From Bacteroidales bacterium (lineage in GTDB: Bacteria > Bacteroidota > Bacteroidia > Bacteroidales > UBA932), in NCBI GenBank assembly GCA_017550025.1, contig JAFYLU010000073.1:1-64000 (forward strand): DNA of 64,000 nucleotides. The letters are read 5' to 3'. Under the pieces are notes generated by a model that worked only from the letters and a program-made list of their open reading frames with translations, did no database searches and was not told the origin of the DNA. Each line of letters begins with the position of its first letter. Position 1 is the first letter of the stretch. Positions 42,307-50,544 of this stretch are shown one piece after another. The position numbers and the translations under genes are program-made.

Positions 42307-42996
42307 ATGGGAATCTTCAACATCGCTCAGAAAAAGACAAAGCCGGCAGCCTTGACGACAACCGGCATATTCTTCATCCTCACGGTAATTTATTTTACGG
42401 TCACAGACATACCGCATCTGATCACGCTTCCCCTCGCATCCCTCTTCATAGCATCGCTTTGGCTGTGTCCGTGGCAGATGTGCATTGCCTTGCTCTGTTC
42501 GGCGACAGGAGACTATATGGGCTCATGCAGCAACTTCCTCGGACAGATGGGTTTCTTTGCCCTCGCTCATATCTTCATGGCAACATACTTCATCTGCAGA
42601 TACTTCCGCAAGGTCGAGCACGACAGAAAGCTCACCGGCAAGGCAAAGGGTTATCTTGCCGTACTGATCATATGCATAGGAGGCATACTTGCAGTCACAT
42701 TCACCAGGATCGCCCCATGCGCTCCTGAAGGAATCATACGAATCGGCGTCTGCATATATGCCTGTCTGATAAGCATGATGCTGATGTCGGCAATGCTTCA
42801 GCGCAGCAGCCTGTTCGCTCTCGGAGCTCTGCTCTTCGTATTCTCCGACTTCATCCTCGCATGGAACAAGTTCGTTGACCCTGTCCCTTACAGCAGGTAT
42901 ATGATACTGGTGCCGTACTTCATCGGACAGTGGCTTCTGTTCATCCGGTCGACCCCATACAGAGTAGGCCCGGAAATGAGGCTGATGAGATTCTGA
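42307..42996 (+). CDS. YhhN family lysoplasmalogenase-like membrane protein (229 aa)
   Basis: Family members hydrolyse the vinyl-ether bond of lysoplasmalogens. About eight membrane helices; the YhhN hallmarks include ALLCSATGDYMG, FALAHIFMATYFICRYF and GALLFVFSDFILAWNKF (conserved Asp). Length 229 is typical. It stands alone on the plus strand and is followed by a clear terminator. Upstream, GCCAA and TTGGC flank a 22-bp AT-rich stretch (around 42263-42294) that may be a regulator site. Enzyme activity in Bacteroidetes is inferred only from the family. Confidence 0.8.
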   Translation: MGIFNIAQKKTKPAALTTTGIFFILTVIYFTVTDIPHLITLPLASLFIASLWLCPWQMCIALLCSATGDYMGSCSNFLGQMGFFALAHIFMATYFICRYFRKVEHDRKLTGKAKGYLAVLIICIGGILAVTFTRIAPCAPEGIIRIGVCIYACLISMMLMSAMLQRSSLFALGALLFVFSDFILAWNKFVDPVPYSRYMILVPYFIGQWLLFIRSTPYRVGPEMRLMRF

Positions 42997-43002
42997 AACA
43001 AA

Positions 43003-43034
43003 ACGGGCCCCGACTTTTGCCGGAGCCCGTTTTT
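43003..43034. terminator. Terminator between convergent lysoplasmalogenase and glucokinase genes
   Basis: ACGGGCCCCG (43003-43012) and CGGAGCCCGT (43021-43030) with one mismatch, then TTTTT. On the other strand it is followed by GTTTTGTTT, so it probably works both ways. Confidence 0.85.
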
Positions 43035-43051
43035 AATTGATATGCAGCAGA

Positions 43052-44005
43052 TTAGAGTTCCCATGCAAGGGCAGAAGCGCCGAGGATGGCGGCATCAGAC
43101 TCCTTGAGCTGAGAGAACACGATCTTCACCTTGTTCTTCCACAATGTAAGCACATTCTCATTCATTGCAGTCTCCATCGGCTCGAGGAGGAATTCCTTCG
43201 AACGTGCAAGACCACCGAAGAGAACGATAGCCTCTGGTGCGCTGAATGCGATGAAGTCAGCGAATGAACGGCCGAGGATCTTTCCTGTGAACTCGAAGAT
43301 CTTGAGGGCAAGCTTGTCACCTTCCTTCGCAGCCTCATATACATCCTTTGAAGCGATCGAATCAAGGCTTCTGAGCACTGAAGGCTCGTCTGAAAGCTCA
43401 AGCCACTCACGGGCAGTCCTTGCAACACCTGTAGCAGAGCAGTAAGTCTCAAGGCATCCTGTTCTTCCGCAACCGCATGAACGTCCGTTATTGCGGACAG
43501 CGATAGTATGTCCGAGCTCGCCTGCAAATCCGTCATGACCGTAGACCACCTCTCCGTTGATGACGATACCCGAACCCACACCTGTACCAAGGGTAATCAT
43601 GATGAAGTTCTTCATACCTCTTGCAGCACCGTAAGTCATTTCACCCACAGCAGCAGCATTTGCATCGTTTGTAAGAGCTACAGGAAGACCGAGAGCCTCG
43701 TTGAGAAGCTTTGCAAACTCCACCTTCTGGCGACCCCAGAGAAGGTTAGGAGCGTTCTCGATGGTACCTGTATAATAGTTTCCGTTCGGAGCACCTACTC
43801 CGACACCTCTTACCTTTCCTTCTGTGCCTGACTCCTTGATAAGCTTCTTTACAGCCTCTGCGAGCTCGGCGATATAAGGCTCTACCTGATCATATGTGTC
43901 TGTACGGATTACAGTCTGTGCAAGAACGGTTCCTCTTGCATCTACAACTCCGATCTTGGAGGTCTGTCCTCCGACATCAATACCTACTACGAAAGATGAA
44001 TTCAT
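43052..44005 (-). CDS. glk: ROK family glucokinase (317 aa)
   Basis: Phosphorylates glucose or a related hexose with ATP. FVVGIDVGGQTSKIGVVD is the phosphate-binding loop. LTNDANAAAVGE carries the catalytic Asp. GELGH, then CGCGRTGCLETY near residue 175, is the ROK zinc-binding signature. Length 317 is typical of Bacteroidetes glucokinase. It lies 43 bp after the sugar transporter gene in the same direction, so uptake and phosphorylation are encoded together. Another hexose or N-acetylhexosamine is possible for a ROK kinase. Confidence 0.92.
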   Translation of the reverse strand: MNSSFVVGIDVGGQTSKIGVVDARGTVLAQTVIRTDTYDQVEPYIAELAEAVKKLIKESGTEGKVRGVGVGAPNGNYYTGTIENAPNLLWGRQKVEFAKLLNEALGLPVALTNDANAAAVGEMTYGAARGMKNFIMITLGTGVGSGIVINGEVVYGHDGFAGELGHTIAVRNNGRSCGCGRTGCLETYCSATGVARTAREWLELSDEPSVLRSLDSIASKDVYEAAKEGDKLALKIFEFTGKILGRSFADFIAFSAPEAIVLFGGLARSKEFLLEPMETAMNENVLTLWKNKVKIVFSQLKESDAAILGASALAWEL

Positions 44006-44048
44006 GATGTTTTAATTATGTTAGTTGATGGTTATTATTTTCTGGAAA

Positions 44049-45347
44049 TTACGCCTTCTTCACCTTTGATCCGAGAACTGCGAACCATAGGATGTATGCG
44101 AGGGCAGCTACGATCACCCAGTAGCTTGACATGTATGAAACAGAGTCAGCGATTGCGCTCTGAACGAGTGGAAGGACTCCACCGCCTACCACCATCGCCA
44201 TGAAAAGACCTGATGCAAGAGCTGTGTGCTTTCCGAGGCCCTCAACCGAGAGGTTGAAGATTGTTCCCCACATCACTGAAGTGCAGAGACCGCAGAGGAT
44301 GAGAAGAAGTGCAGAAAGAGGAAGGCTCATAACTGCAAAACCTTCAGAGAAGCCCTTGAGAACCGGCATGTTGATAGACACTTCAGATGTGAACATAGCG
44401 CAGATAACGAGTGCGATAGCAACTGCCGAAGTTACAGAAAGCTGTGTACGGCTTGAAACCTTTCCGCTGATGAAGCTTGATGTGAAACGGCCGCAAAGCA
44501 TGAGAAGCCAGTACATTGCCGCAACTGAACCTGCGATAGAAGCAGCTGTAGAAGGATCAAGACCTGCACCCTTGTCAGAGTCTGCAAGGAAGAAGTTGAG
44601 TGTACTTGGGATACCGATCTCAACACCTACGTAAAGGAAGATCGCGATGACTCCGAATACAAGGTGACGATACTTGAGGACTGTCTTCACAGAAGCATTG
44701 TTCTTGTCCTGCTCAGGCTCAACGAAAGGAACGAAGATAAGGATAGCGAATACAGATGCGAACACACCCATTGCAATGTAAAGCACTGTATTTACATCAG
44801 CGATCTGCGTCTCGGCTGTAACAGCACCGATGAGGGCACCGATAAGCATAGGTGTAAGGGTTCCTGTGAGGGAGTTGAATGTACCTCCGATCTGAACGAG
44901 CTGATTTCCTCTGTTTCCACCGCCACCGAGGAGGTTGAGCATAGGGTTAACGACTGTATTGAGGATACATACCGAGAAACCGCAGATGAATGCTCCGAGA
45001 AGATAAACGAAGAAGTTTGCAGGAAGGGTTCCGAGAGTAGAGCCTACTCCGATCTTTCCAGAAAGGAACTGGATGAATACACCGCAGAATCCGACAGCCA
45101 CACCGATGAGGGTTGTCTTCTTGTAACCGAGGTTGGTAATGAGCTTACCTGCTGGAAGACCCATGAAAAGGTATGCAAGGAAGTTCATCATGTTACCCAT
45201 CATACCCCAGAAGTTCGAGCCCTCGATACCAGGAGCCTGTTTCCAGATGACTCCGATAGGAGCTGCGAGATTGGTAACGAATGAGATCATTCCGAAAAGG
45301 AACATCATGGTAAGCACCGCTACCCAATTGATCTTGTTCTTGTTCAT
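44049..45347 (-). CDS. Sugar:H+ symporter of the MFS, FucP/GluP-like (432 aa)
   Basis: Inner-membrane permease, probably for glucose or galactose. About twelve hydrophobic segments. MFLFGMISFVTNLAAPIG, MMNFLAYLFMGLPAGKLITNLGYKKTT (conserved loop 2-3) and CGFSVCILNTVVNPMLNLLGG match the Bacteroidetes FucP/glucose-galactose group. First gene of a two-gene operon with glucokinase. A well-formed promoter 209 bp upstream and a perfect hairpin in between point to leader-level control. Confidence 0.88.
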   Translation of the reverse strand: MNKNKINWVAVLTMMFLFGMISFVTNLAAPIGVIWKQAPGIEGSNFWGMMGNMMNFLAYLFMGLPAGKLITNLGYKKTTLIGVAVGFCGVFIQFLSGKIGVGSTLGTLPANFFVYLLGAFICGFSVCILNTVVNPMLNLLGGGGNRGNQLVQIGGTFNSLTGTLTPMLIGALIGAVTAETQIADVNTVLYIAMGVFASVFAILIFVPFVEPEQDKNNASVKTVLKYRHLVFGVIAIFLYVGVEIGIPSTLNFFLADSDKGAGLDPSTAASIAGSVAAMYWLLMLCGRFTSSFISGKVSSRTQLSVTSAVAIALVICAMFTSEVSINMPVLKGFSEGFAVMSLPLSALLLILCGLCTSVMWGTIFNLSVEGLGKHTALASGLFMAMVVGGGVLPLVQSAIADSVSYMSSYWVIVAALAYILWFAVLGSKVKKA

Positions 45348-45472
45348 TTTGATTAGTTTTTATGTTAATAATTCAATATTCGTCAAAATCGCGCCCAAGA
45401 TACGAAAAAAAACACAATTACAGACCAAAAGAATGATTTTTCAAACGATTCGGGCACACATACATAAAATTA

Positions 45473-45500
45473 GCAGGGTTCCCTCCCCAAGGAACCCTGC
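45473..45500 (-). promoter_or_regulatory. Perfect hairpin in the leader of the sugar transporter operon
   Basis: GCAGGGTTCC and GGAACCCTGC (10 bp, exact) with an 8-nt loop. It lies between the promoter at 45556-45586 and the ATG at 45347. Leftward it is followed by TAATTTTATG, a weak T tract. No gene ends here, so an attenuator or RNA-level control site is the likeliest reading; an operator for a dimeric protein is the alternative. Confidence 0.6.
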
Positions 45501-45555
45501 CGTATATAAAACGAACTTAACAAATAGACACGAAAATAATTTCTGATGTCTGTCA

Positions 45556-45586
45556 CAAAGGTAATGATTTAAAATCAAAATCCAAA
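45556..45586 (-). promoter_or_regulatory. Promoter of the sugar transporter / glucokinase operon
   Basis: Leftward TTTG (45586-45583), 19-bp spacer, TACCTTTG (45563-45556): a full match to the Bacteroidetes consensus. Start near 45549, leader about 200 nt. A second, poorer box (TATCTTGG, 45402-45395) could give a leader of about 40 nt. The rest of the 45348-45726 gap shows nothing else. Confidence 0.75.
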
Positions 45587-45726
45587 CATTTCCGCAAATT
45601 GAAAAGCATAATCGCGGAATCAGACCCTAATTTATCACCTCATTCCCATCAGAAGACATGAAATCAGAGGCAGTCGGCCTGAATGTTGATTAAGTCCGGA
45701 CAAACGGATTTAACAAACATAATGTC

Positions 45727-46524
45727 ATGATCTTCATTTTACCACCGCTCCCATACGCAATGGACGCATTGGAGCCCATAATGAGCGAGGAAACGCTCGA
45801 ATACCACTACGGGAAACATCTGCAGACCTATGTGGACAATCTCAACCGCCTTCTGGAAGGCACTCCACACGCCGAGGTCTCGCTTGAGGAAATCATCCTG
45901 TCATCAACCGGACCGGTGTTCAACAACGCCGCCCAGGTCTGGAACCACACATTCTTCTTCAATTCCCTGACTCCTGAACAGAAGCCAATGCCTGAAGTGC
46001 TTGAGGAAGCCTTGATAAAGGACTTCGGATCGGTCAAAGCATTCGAAGAACAGTTCAAGAAGGCAGCCGCTGGAATCTTCGGTTCCGGATGGGCATGGCT
46101 GGCACAGGACAGGAACGGCAAGCTTCACATCATTCAGGAATCGAACGCCGGCAACCCTATGAGGGCAGGATTCAAGCCACTCCTGACAATCGATGTCTGG
46201 GAACATGCCTATTACATCGACTACAGGAACAGACGCGCAGAATTCATCGACGGGTGCTGGAAGCTCTTCGACTGGGACAAGGTAGCACACAGGATGGGAG
46301 AAAACACATTGACAGCCGTTCTCGGTGATCTTGCCGAGGACAGAAAAACAGAAACAAAAAAAGCCATGGACAAGTATGTATGCATTACCTGCGGATGGGT
46401 ATATGACCCTGAAGAAGGAGACCCGGAAGGCGGAATCGCTCCGGGAACAGCATTCGAGGACATTCCGGAAGACTGGACATGTCCCGCATGCGGAGTAGGC
46501 AAGGAATTCTTCGAGAAAGTCTGA
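45727..46524 (+). CDS. sodB: Iron superoxide dismutase fused to rubredoxin (265 aa)
   Basis: Dismutates superoxide. Metal ligands His27, His74, Asp156 and His160 are all in place, and Gln70 in [11 protein letters not shown] marks the Fe/cambialistic type. The SOD domain ends near residue 200. A 13-residue charged linker leads to a complete rubredoxin (214-265), with its two CxxC knuckles at Cys219/Cys222 and Cys252/Cys255 and the conserved [18 protein letters not shown]. The frame is continuous, without stop or shift, and the rubredoxin has its own Met214. Rubredoxin normally feeds superoxide reductase or peroxidases, so its attachment to a dismutase is notable. Confidence 0.93.
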   Translation: MIFILPPLPYAMDALEPIMSEETLEYHYGKHLQTYVDNLNRLLEGTPHAEVSLEEIILSSTGPVFNNAAQVWNHTFFFNSLTPEQKPMPEVLEEALIKDFGSVKAFEEQFKKAAAGIFGSGWAWLAQDRNGKLHIIQESNAGNPMRAGFKPLLTIDVWEHAYYIDYRNRRAEFIDGCWKLFDWDKVAHRMGENTLTAVLGDLAEDRKTETKKAMDKYVCITCGWVYDPEEGDPEGGIAPGTAFEDIPEDWTCPACGVGKEFFEKV

Positions 46525-46566
46525 AAATTCCATACGCAAAATAATAAAGAATCCTTCCGATTTATT

Positions 46567-46574
46567 TAATTTTG
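46567..46574 (+). promoter_or_regulatory. Probable -7 box of the S26-like peptidase gene
   Basis: TAATTTTG fits TAnnTTTG; start near 46581, leader about 16 nt before the ATG at 46597. No clear -33. Confidence 0.45.
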
Positions 46575-46596
46575 CGGAGCTATTGACAGACAGGCT

Positions 46597-47058
46597 ATGC
46601 CCAGAAAGATAACCATAGACAAGGCCGTGATGATGGAAGAAATCAGAACATTGGTTTCCGACGGCAAGACTGTGAGCCTGACAGTAAGGGGAAACAGCAT
46701 GAATCCGATGATCGTAGACCGCAGGGACAGCATGACACTGGGGCCATGGAAGGACTCCGACCTACGCAGAGGATGCGTCGCCCTCGTCCGCGACAAGAGA
46801 GGGGAATACCTGATACACAGGATAATACATCGAAACGGAAACCAACTTACCCTTCTTGGTGACGGCAACATAAGGATAACGGAAAAAGCTGACATCGACG
46901 ATGTCATAGCCATCATGCATTCGCTCGAAAGGAAGGGCAGGACCATCACCACCGACAGCATCCTGTGGAAGACATATTCATGGGCATGGATGTTCCTCGA
47001 ACCGGTCAGAAGATGGCCGTTAGGATTATGGAGGAGGCTGTTCCTCCGACAGGACTGA
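46597..47058 (+). CDS. S24/S26-like peptidase without membrane anchor (153 aa)
   Basis: Resembles the catalytic core of signal peptidases. Ser34 in VRGNSMNPMI is the nucleophile position. The second box reads YLIHRIIH with His74 where type I bacterial enzymes have Lys (IKRV), as in the Ser-His SipW/SEC11 group. TLLGDGNIRI matches the following GD box. There is no hydrophobic segment to anchor it, unlike true signal peptidases, so it may act in the cytoplasm on a peptide or may be a non-enzymatic relative. It follows the SOD gene by 72 bp with its own -7 box and is closed by a terminator. Confidence 0.65.
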   Translation: MPRKITIDKAVMMEEIRTLVSDGKTVSLTVRGNSMNPMIVDRRDSMTLGPWKDSDLRRGCVALVRDKRGEYLIHRIIHRNGNQLTLLGDGNIRITEKADIDDVIAIMHSLERKGRTITTDSILWKTYSWAWMFLEPVRRWPLGLWRRLFLRQD

Positions 47059-47064
47059 AAAAGA

Positions 47065-47100
47065 AAAGCGTGCTCACGGGAAAACCCGCAGGCACGCTTT
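47065..47100. terminator. Bidirectional terminator
   Basis: AAAGCGTGC (47065-47073) and GCACGCTTT (47092-47100) with an inner CGGG/CCCG, then CTTTCC. Lies between the convergent S26-like and acyl-CoA ligase genes. Confidence 0.8.
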
Positions 47101-47119
47101 CTTTCCATATGTCCCCGCA

Positions 47120-49033
47120 CTATGACAATGATGCGAGATTGATTTCGTTTACGATATTCTTTCCTTCAGGAGTGTATGCAAATTCCATATTTGCCTTATA
47201 TGCCTCCTCTACCCTTCCGCGCACTACCTTCATCGAGCTGTTGAGGAAGTGGTTCTGTTCTGTCCAAGGTTCAGGAAGGACACAGACAGCGGCAGGAAGC
47301 CATCTTTCAGGGAATGCGCCGAAGAGACGACCTCCCTTGCGGTACATATTGACCTCACTCTGAAGAAGCTCGAGCATCTTCACCTTTGCCTCATGTGTGG
47401 CAGGGTCAAGTCCGAGTTCCTTTGCATATGCCTTGAGGGCCTCCTTGTTAGGAGTGATGAGGGCGATTGTATAAGGATCCTGGCTGTTGTGGAGAAGGGC
47501 TCCGTCAATATACTTCGAGCTTTCCACGAGATTCTCCTCGATTCCCTCCGGCGAATACTTCTCACCGTCAGCAGCGATAAGGAGCGACTTGAAGCGTCCT
47601 ACGACATAAAGCATCTCCTCATCACGCATATAACCCATGTCACCTGTATGGAGCCATCCGTCTACGATCGTATCAGCAGTAGACTTCGGGTTCTTCCAGT
47701 AGCCTGCCATCACATTCTCGCCCTTGATGCAGATCTCACCCTTCTGTCCGAAAGGCTGCTCCACTCCGTCAGCGTCAAGAATCTTGATTTCCATTGGCTG
47801 GACAATCTTTCCTGACGAACCGAATATATGCTTTGCAGGTGAGTTTGCAGAGATGATAGGAGTCGCCTCTGAAAGTCCGTATCCCTGATACATAGGGATT
47901 CCGATAGCATAATAATATCTCTGGAGGTCGATATCAAGCAAAGCGCCGCCACCGACGAAGAACTTCATATGTCCGCCGAGACCTTCACGAACCTTCTTGA
48001 AGATGATCTTGTCGAAAAGAAGCATAAGAGGCTTACGGAAGATATCCGCAAACTGGGTACCCTTGTTGTAGCCCTCCTTGTTGTAAGCGATGGCGTTGTT
48101 CAGAGCGAAGTTGTAAAGCTTCTCCACTGTAGGGCCGCTCTTCTTGATTGTTGATTCGATATTCTTCTTGAAGCTCTTCGCGAGAGTCGGAACCGAAAGC
48201 ATCACGTTCGGCTTGAACTCCTTGATGCTGACAGGGATGTTCCTGAGCGCTTCCTTGCCTGACTTTCCTGAAGGAACCGTACCGATGGAAGCACCATACG
48301 ACATCATGGTATAGAAGCCTGCCACATGGGCGAAGCAGTGGTCAAGAGGAAGGATGATCAGCATACGGTCGCCTGGCTCAACTCCGATCACAGAATGAGC
48401 CTGCTCTACATTCGCAGTGTAGTTCCTGTGTGTGAGAAGAATACCCTTCGGATCGGCTGTGGTGCCTGATGTATAGCTGATGTTCGCATAGTCATCCGGC
48501 TCGACAGACCTGTATCTCTGGATAAAGAGATCCTCATTCTTTGCCAGGAACTCGTCTCCCATAGCGATTACCTCGCTGATATAAAGCTCATTGTCCTGCT
48601 TGTCAGCCACCTCGTCAAATATGATGACCTTCTCTACCATAGGGCATTCCGGAAGGATCTTCCTGACCTTCGGAAGCTGGAACTTCGAAGTGATCACATA
48701 TTTTGAGTCAGAATGTTTCACACGGAAAACAAGGTCGTTTGTCTCCTCAAGCTTGATGGAAAGAGGTACGTTAACAGCACCGGCATACAAAACACCAAGC
48801 TCTCCGATTACCCACATGTCGCGGCCTTCGCTGAGGTATGAAATCTTCTCGCCCTTCTGCACTCCGAGGGCCATGAGGCCGGCAGCAATACGCTTGGCCT
48901 TCTTCAAAGTCTCATCATAAGTCGTAGGTTCCCATACATTTGTATCGAGGTTCTTCTCCCAAAGGAAAGGATTCTGCGAATACTTGGCAACATACTTCTC
49001 GACAAAGTCGATGATTGTCAATCTTTCTGCCAT
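47120..49033 (-). CDS. Long-chain fatty acid-CoA ligase, AMP-forming (637 aa)
   Basis: Activates fatty acids as acyl-AMP, then acyl-CoA. ATP-binding motif YTSGTTADPKGI, GYGLSEATPII, and GWLHTGDMGY near the hinge, with the C-terminal Lys in LNSSMKVVRGRVEE. Length 637 fits the long-chain FadD-like group. No signal peptide; cytoplasmic, membrane-associated. A weak hairpin (49061-49089) separates it from the deoxynucleoside kinase gene upstream. Chain length specificity cannot be read from the sequence. Confidence 0.92.
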   Translation of the reverse strand: MAERLTIIDFVEKYVAKYSQNPFLWEKNLDTNVWEPTTYDETLKKAKRIAAGLMALGVQKGEKISYLSEGRDMWVIGELGVLYAGAVNVPLSIKLEETNDLVFRVKHSDSKYVITSKFQLPKVRKILPECPMVEKVIIFDEVADKQDNELYISEVIAMGDEFLAKNEDLFIQRYRSVEPDDYANISYTSGTTADPKGILLTHRNYTANVEQAHSVIGVEPGDRMLIILPLDHCFAHVAGFYTMMSYGASIGTVPSGKSGKEALRNIPVSIKEFKPNVMLSVPTLAKSFKKNIESTIKKSGPTVEKLYNFALNNAIAYNKEGYNKGTQFADIFRKPLMLLFDKIIFKKVREGLGGHMKFFVGGGALLDIDLQRYYYAIGIPMYQGYGLSEATPIISANSPAKHIFGSSGKIVQPMEIKILDADGVEQPFGQKGEICIKGENVMAGYWKNPKSTADTIVDGWLHTGDMGYMRDEEMLYVVGRFKSLLIAADGEKYSPEGIEENLVESSKYIDGALLHNSQDPYTIALITPNKEALKAYAKELGLDPATHEAKVKMLELLQSEVNMYRKGGRLFGAFPERWLPAAVCVLPEPWTEQNHFLNSSMKVVRGRVEEAYKANMEFAYTPEGKNIVNEINLASLS

Positions 49034-49102
49034 AAAGTATCATTTTATTAAACGGCACAAGTGGCTTTCCTCCCTACGGAAGAAGCCACCTGCACACAAT
49101 TA

Positions 49103-49723
49103 TCATTCATTTGGAAACAGACCGAAAAGCTCTGCATCGATCTTGTCGATAACCTCCTGGAAATCCTCCGGACGGTTCTCGAACTTGATGCGGTCCACAT
49201 CAAGAATAAGCAGATTATGCTTATAATCCTTGATCCAGTTCTCATAACGCTCGTTCAGACCTGTGATATAGTCAATACGGATGCTCTTTTCGTACTCCCT
49301 TCCTCTCTTCTGAATCTGTCCGATGAGGTTAGGAATCGAGCTGCGCAGATAGATCAGCAGGTCAGGCGGGTTGACCAATGACATCATGAGGTCGAAGAGA
49401 TCTGAATAATTCTCGAAATCCCTTGTGCTCATAAGACCCATTCCATGAAGGTTGGGAGCAAATATCCTCGCATCCTCATAAATGGTCCTGTCCTGGATGA
49501 TCACGGTGTCCTCCTTCGATATGTCCACCACATCCTTGAATCTCTTGTTGAGAAAATATACCTGAAGATTGAAAGACCACCTTTCCATATCATCATAGAA
49601 ATCAGCGAGATATGGGTTGTAGTCTACGGACTCGAATTTCGGAGTCCAGCCATAATGGGCAGCAAGCATCTTCGTGAGAGTAGTCTTGCCGCTTCCGATA
49701 TTACCTGCAATAGCTATATGCAT
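49103..49723 (-). CDS. Deoxynucleoside kinase (206 aa)
   Basis: Phosphorylates salvaged deoxynucleosides. P-loop GNIGSGKTT (7-15), the substrate Glu in FESVDYNPYLADFY, the DRT motif (IIQDRTIYEDARIF) and a LID with RGREYE match the dGK/dCK/dAK family. Length 206 is typical of the bacterial enzymes. Which deoxynucleoside is preferred cannot be told. It lies 69 bp before the acyl-CoA ligase gene in the same direction. Confidence 0.9.
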   Translation of the reverse strand: MHIAIAGNIGSGKTTLTKMLAAHYGWTPKFESVDYNPYLADFYDDMERWSFNLQVYFLNKRFKDVVDISKEDTVIIQDRTIYEDARIFAPNLHGMGLMSTRDFENYSDLFDLMMSLVNPPDLLIYLRSSIPNLIGQIQKRGREYEKSIRIDYITGLNERYENWIKDYKHNLLILDVDRIKFENRPEDFQEVIDKIDAELFGLFPNE

Positions 49724-49848
49724 ATTCTGTCTTTTTAATTCATTTCAAGGCAATTACGCCACAAAGGAAGAAACCGTCTTGGCAGTTTTTTTCAAACAGT
49801 CAAAGCAGTTTCCAGCCTATCATTCAGCAAACATACTAAATTTTAATG

Positions 49849-49856
49849 TAAATTTG
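49849..49856 (+). promoter_or_regulatory. Probable -7 box of the MBL hydrolase gene
   Basis: TAAATTTG fits TAnnTTTG, 23 bp before the ATG at 49880; start near 49863. No clear -33. Confidence 0.45.
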
Positions 49857-49879
49857 CATGTTTTTAGTGATTTTTTTGA

Positions 49880-50542
49880 ATGATACACATTGAGCATTTC
49901 GTATTCAACAACTTCCAGACACGCTGCAGCGTAATCTGGGATGAGAGCCTCGCATGCGCCATCACAGACCCGGGATGCGCGGATGCATCCGAACTTTCAC
50001 GCCTGACTTCATTCATCGAGGGCAAAGGTCTGAAACCAGTCTGCATCATGCTGACACACGGCCACTTCGACCACATTCTCGGAACTGCAGAACTGGCTGC
50101 GAGATATGGCGGAATCCCTGTCTACATGCACCCGGAAGACAGATTCACACTCGAGAGCAACGAATATTTCTGCCGCTGCTTCGGAGCACCTCTCCCTGCA
50201 GCATTTGAAACCGCTGACATCCATGAGGGCGACATCATAGAGGTGGGATCACTGCATTTCGAAGTCATAGAGACCCCGGGCCACACCAAAGGCGGAGTCT
50301 GCTATCTTGAACGCAACGAGAAGACCCTTTTTAGCGGAGACACATTGTTTGCCGGAGCGATCGGACGTACCGACCACCCGGGCGGAGACTATGACAGCCT
50401 GATGAAGAGCATCCTCGAGAAGCTGATCTGCCTCGACGGAGACATCAGGGTATTCCCGGGCCACGGACCGTCGACAGAAATCGCAAAGGAAGGCATGACC
50501 AATCCTTTCCTTCTTCCGTTCAACGAACCTTACGAGGATTAG
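49880..50542 (+). CDS. Metallo-beta-lactamase fold hydrolase, glyoxalase II-like (220 aa)
   Basis: Dinuclear metal hydrolase. Metal motif THGHFDH (58-64), then GHTKGGVCY, the bridging Asp in LFSGDTLFAGAIGRTD, and the last His in FPGHGPSTEI. Size and GRTD match the small Bacteroidetes 'MBL fold' proteins related to hydroxyacylglutathione hydrolase; the substrate-binding domain of true glyoxalase II is missing, so the thioester substrate is uncertain. It ends 2 bp from the convergent nucleoside kinase gene. Confidence 0.88.
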   Translation: MIHIEHFVFNNFQTRCSVIWDESLACAITDPGCADASELSRLTSFIEGKGLKPVCIMLTHGHFDHILGTAELAARYGGIPVYMHPEDRFTLESNEYFCRCFGAPLPAAFETADIHEGDIIEVGSLHFEVIETPGHTKGGVCYLERNEKTLFSGDTLFAGAIGRTDHPGGDYDSLMKSILEKLICLDGDIRVFPGHGPSTEIAKEGMTNPFLLPFNEPYED

Positions 50543-50544
50543 GA

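Noticed and set aside
46365..46524. Separate rubredoxin gene after the SOD gene
   Set aside because: The frame runs through without a stop and the linker is short, so a fusion is the direct reading; Met214 as an internal start remains possible.
49061..49089. Strong terminator between deoxynucleoside kinase and acyl-CoA ligase genes
   Set aside because: The stem is only about 7-10 bp with a large uneven loop, and the following T run is interrupted; too weak to list.
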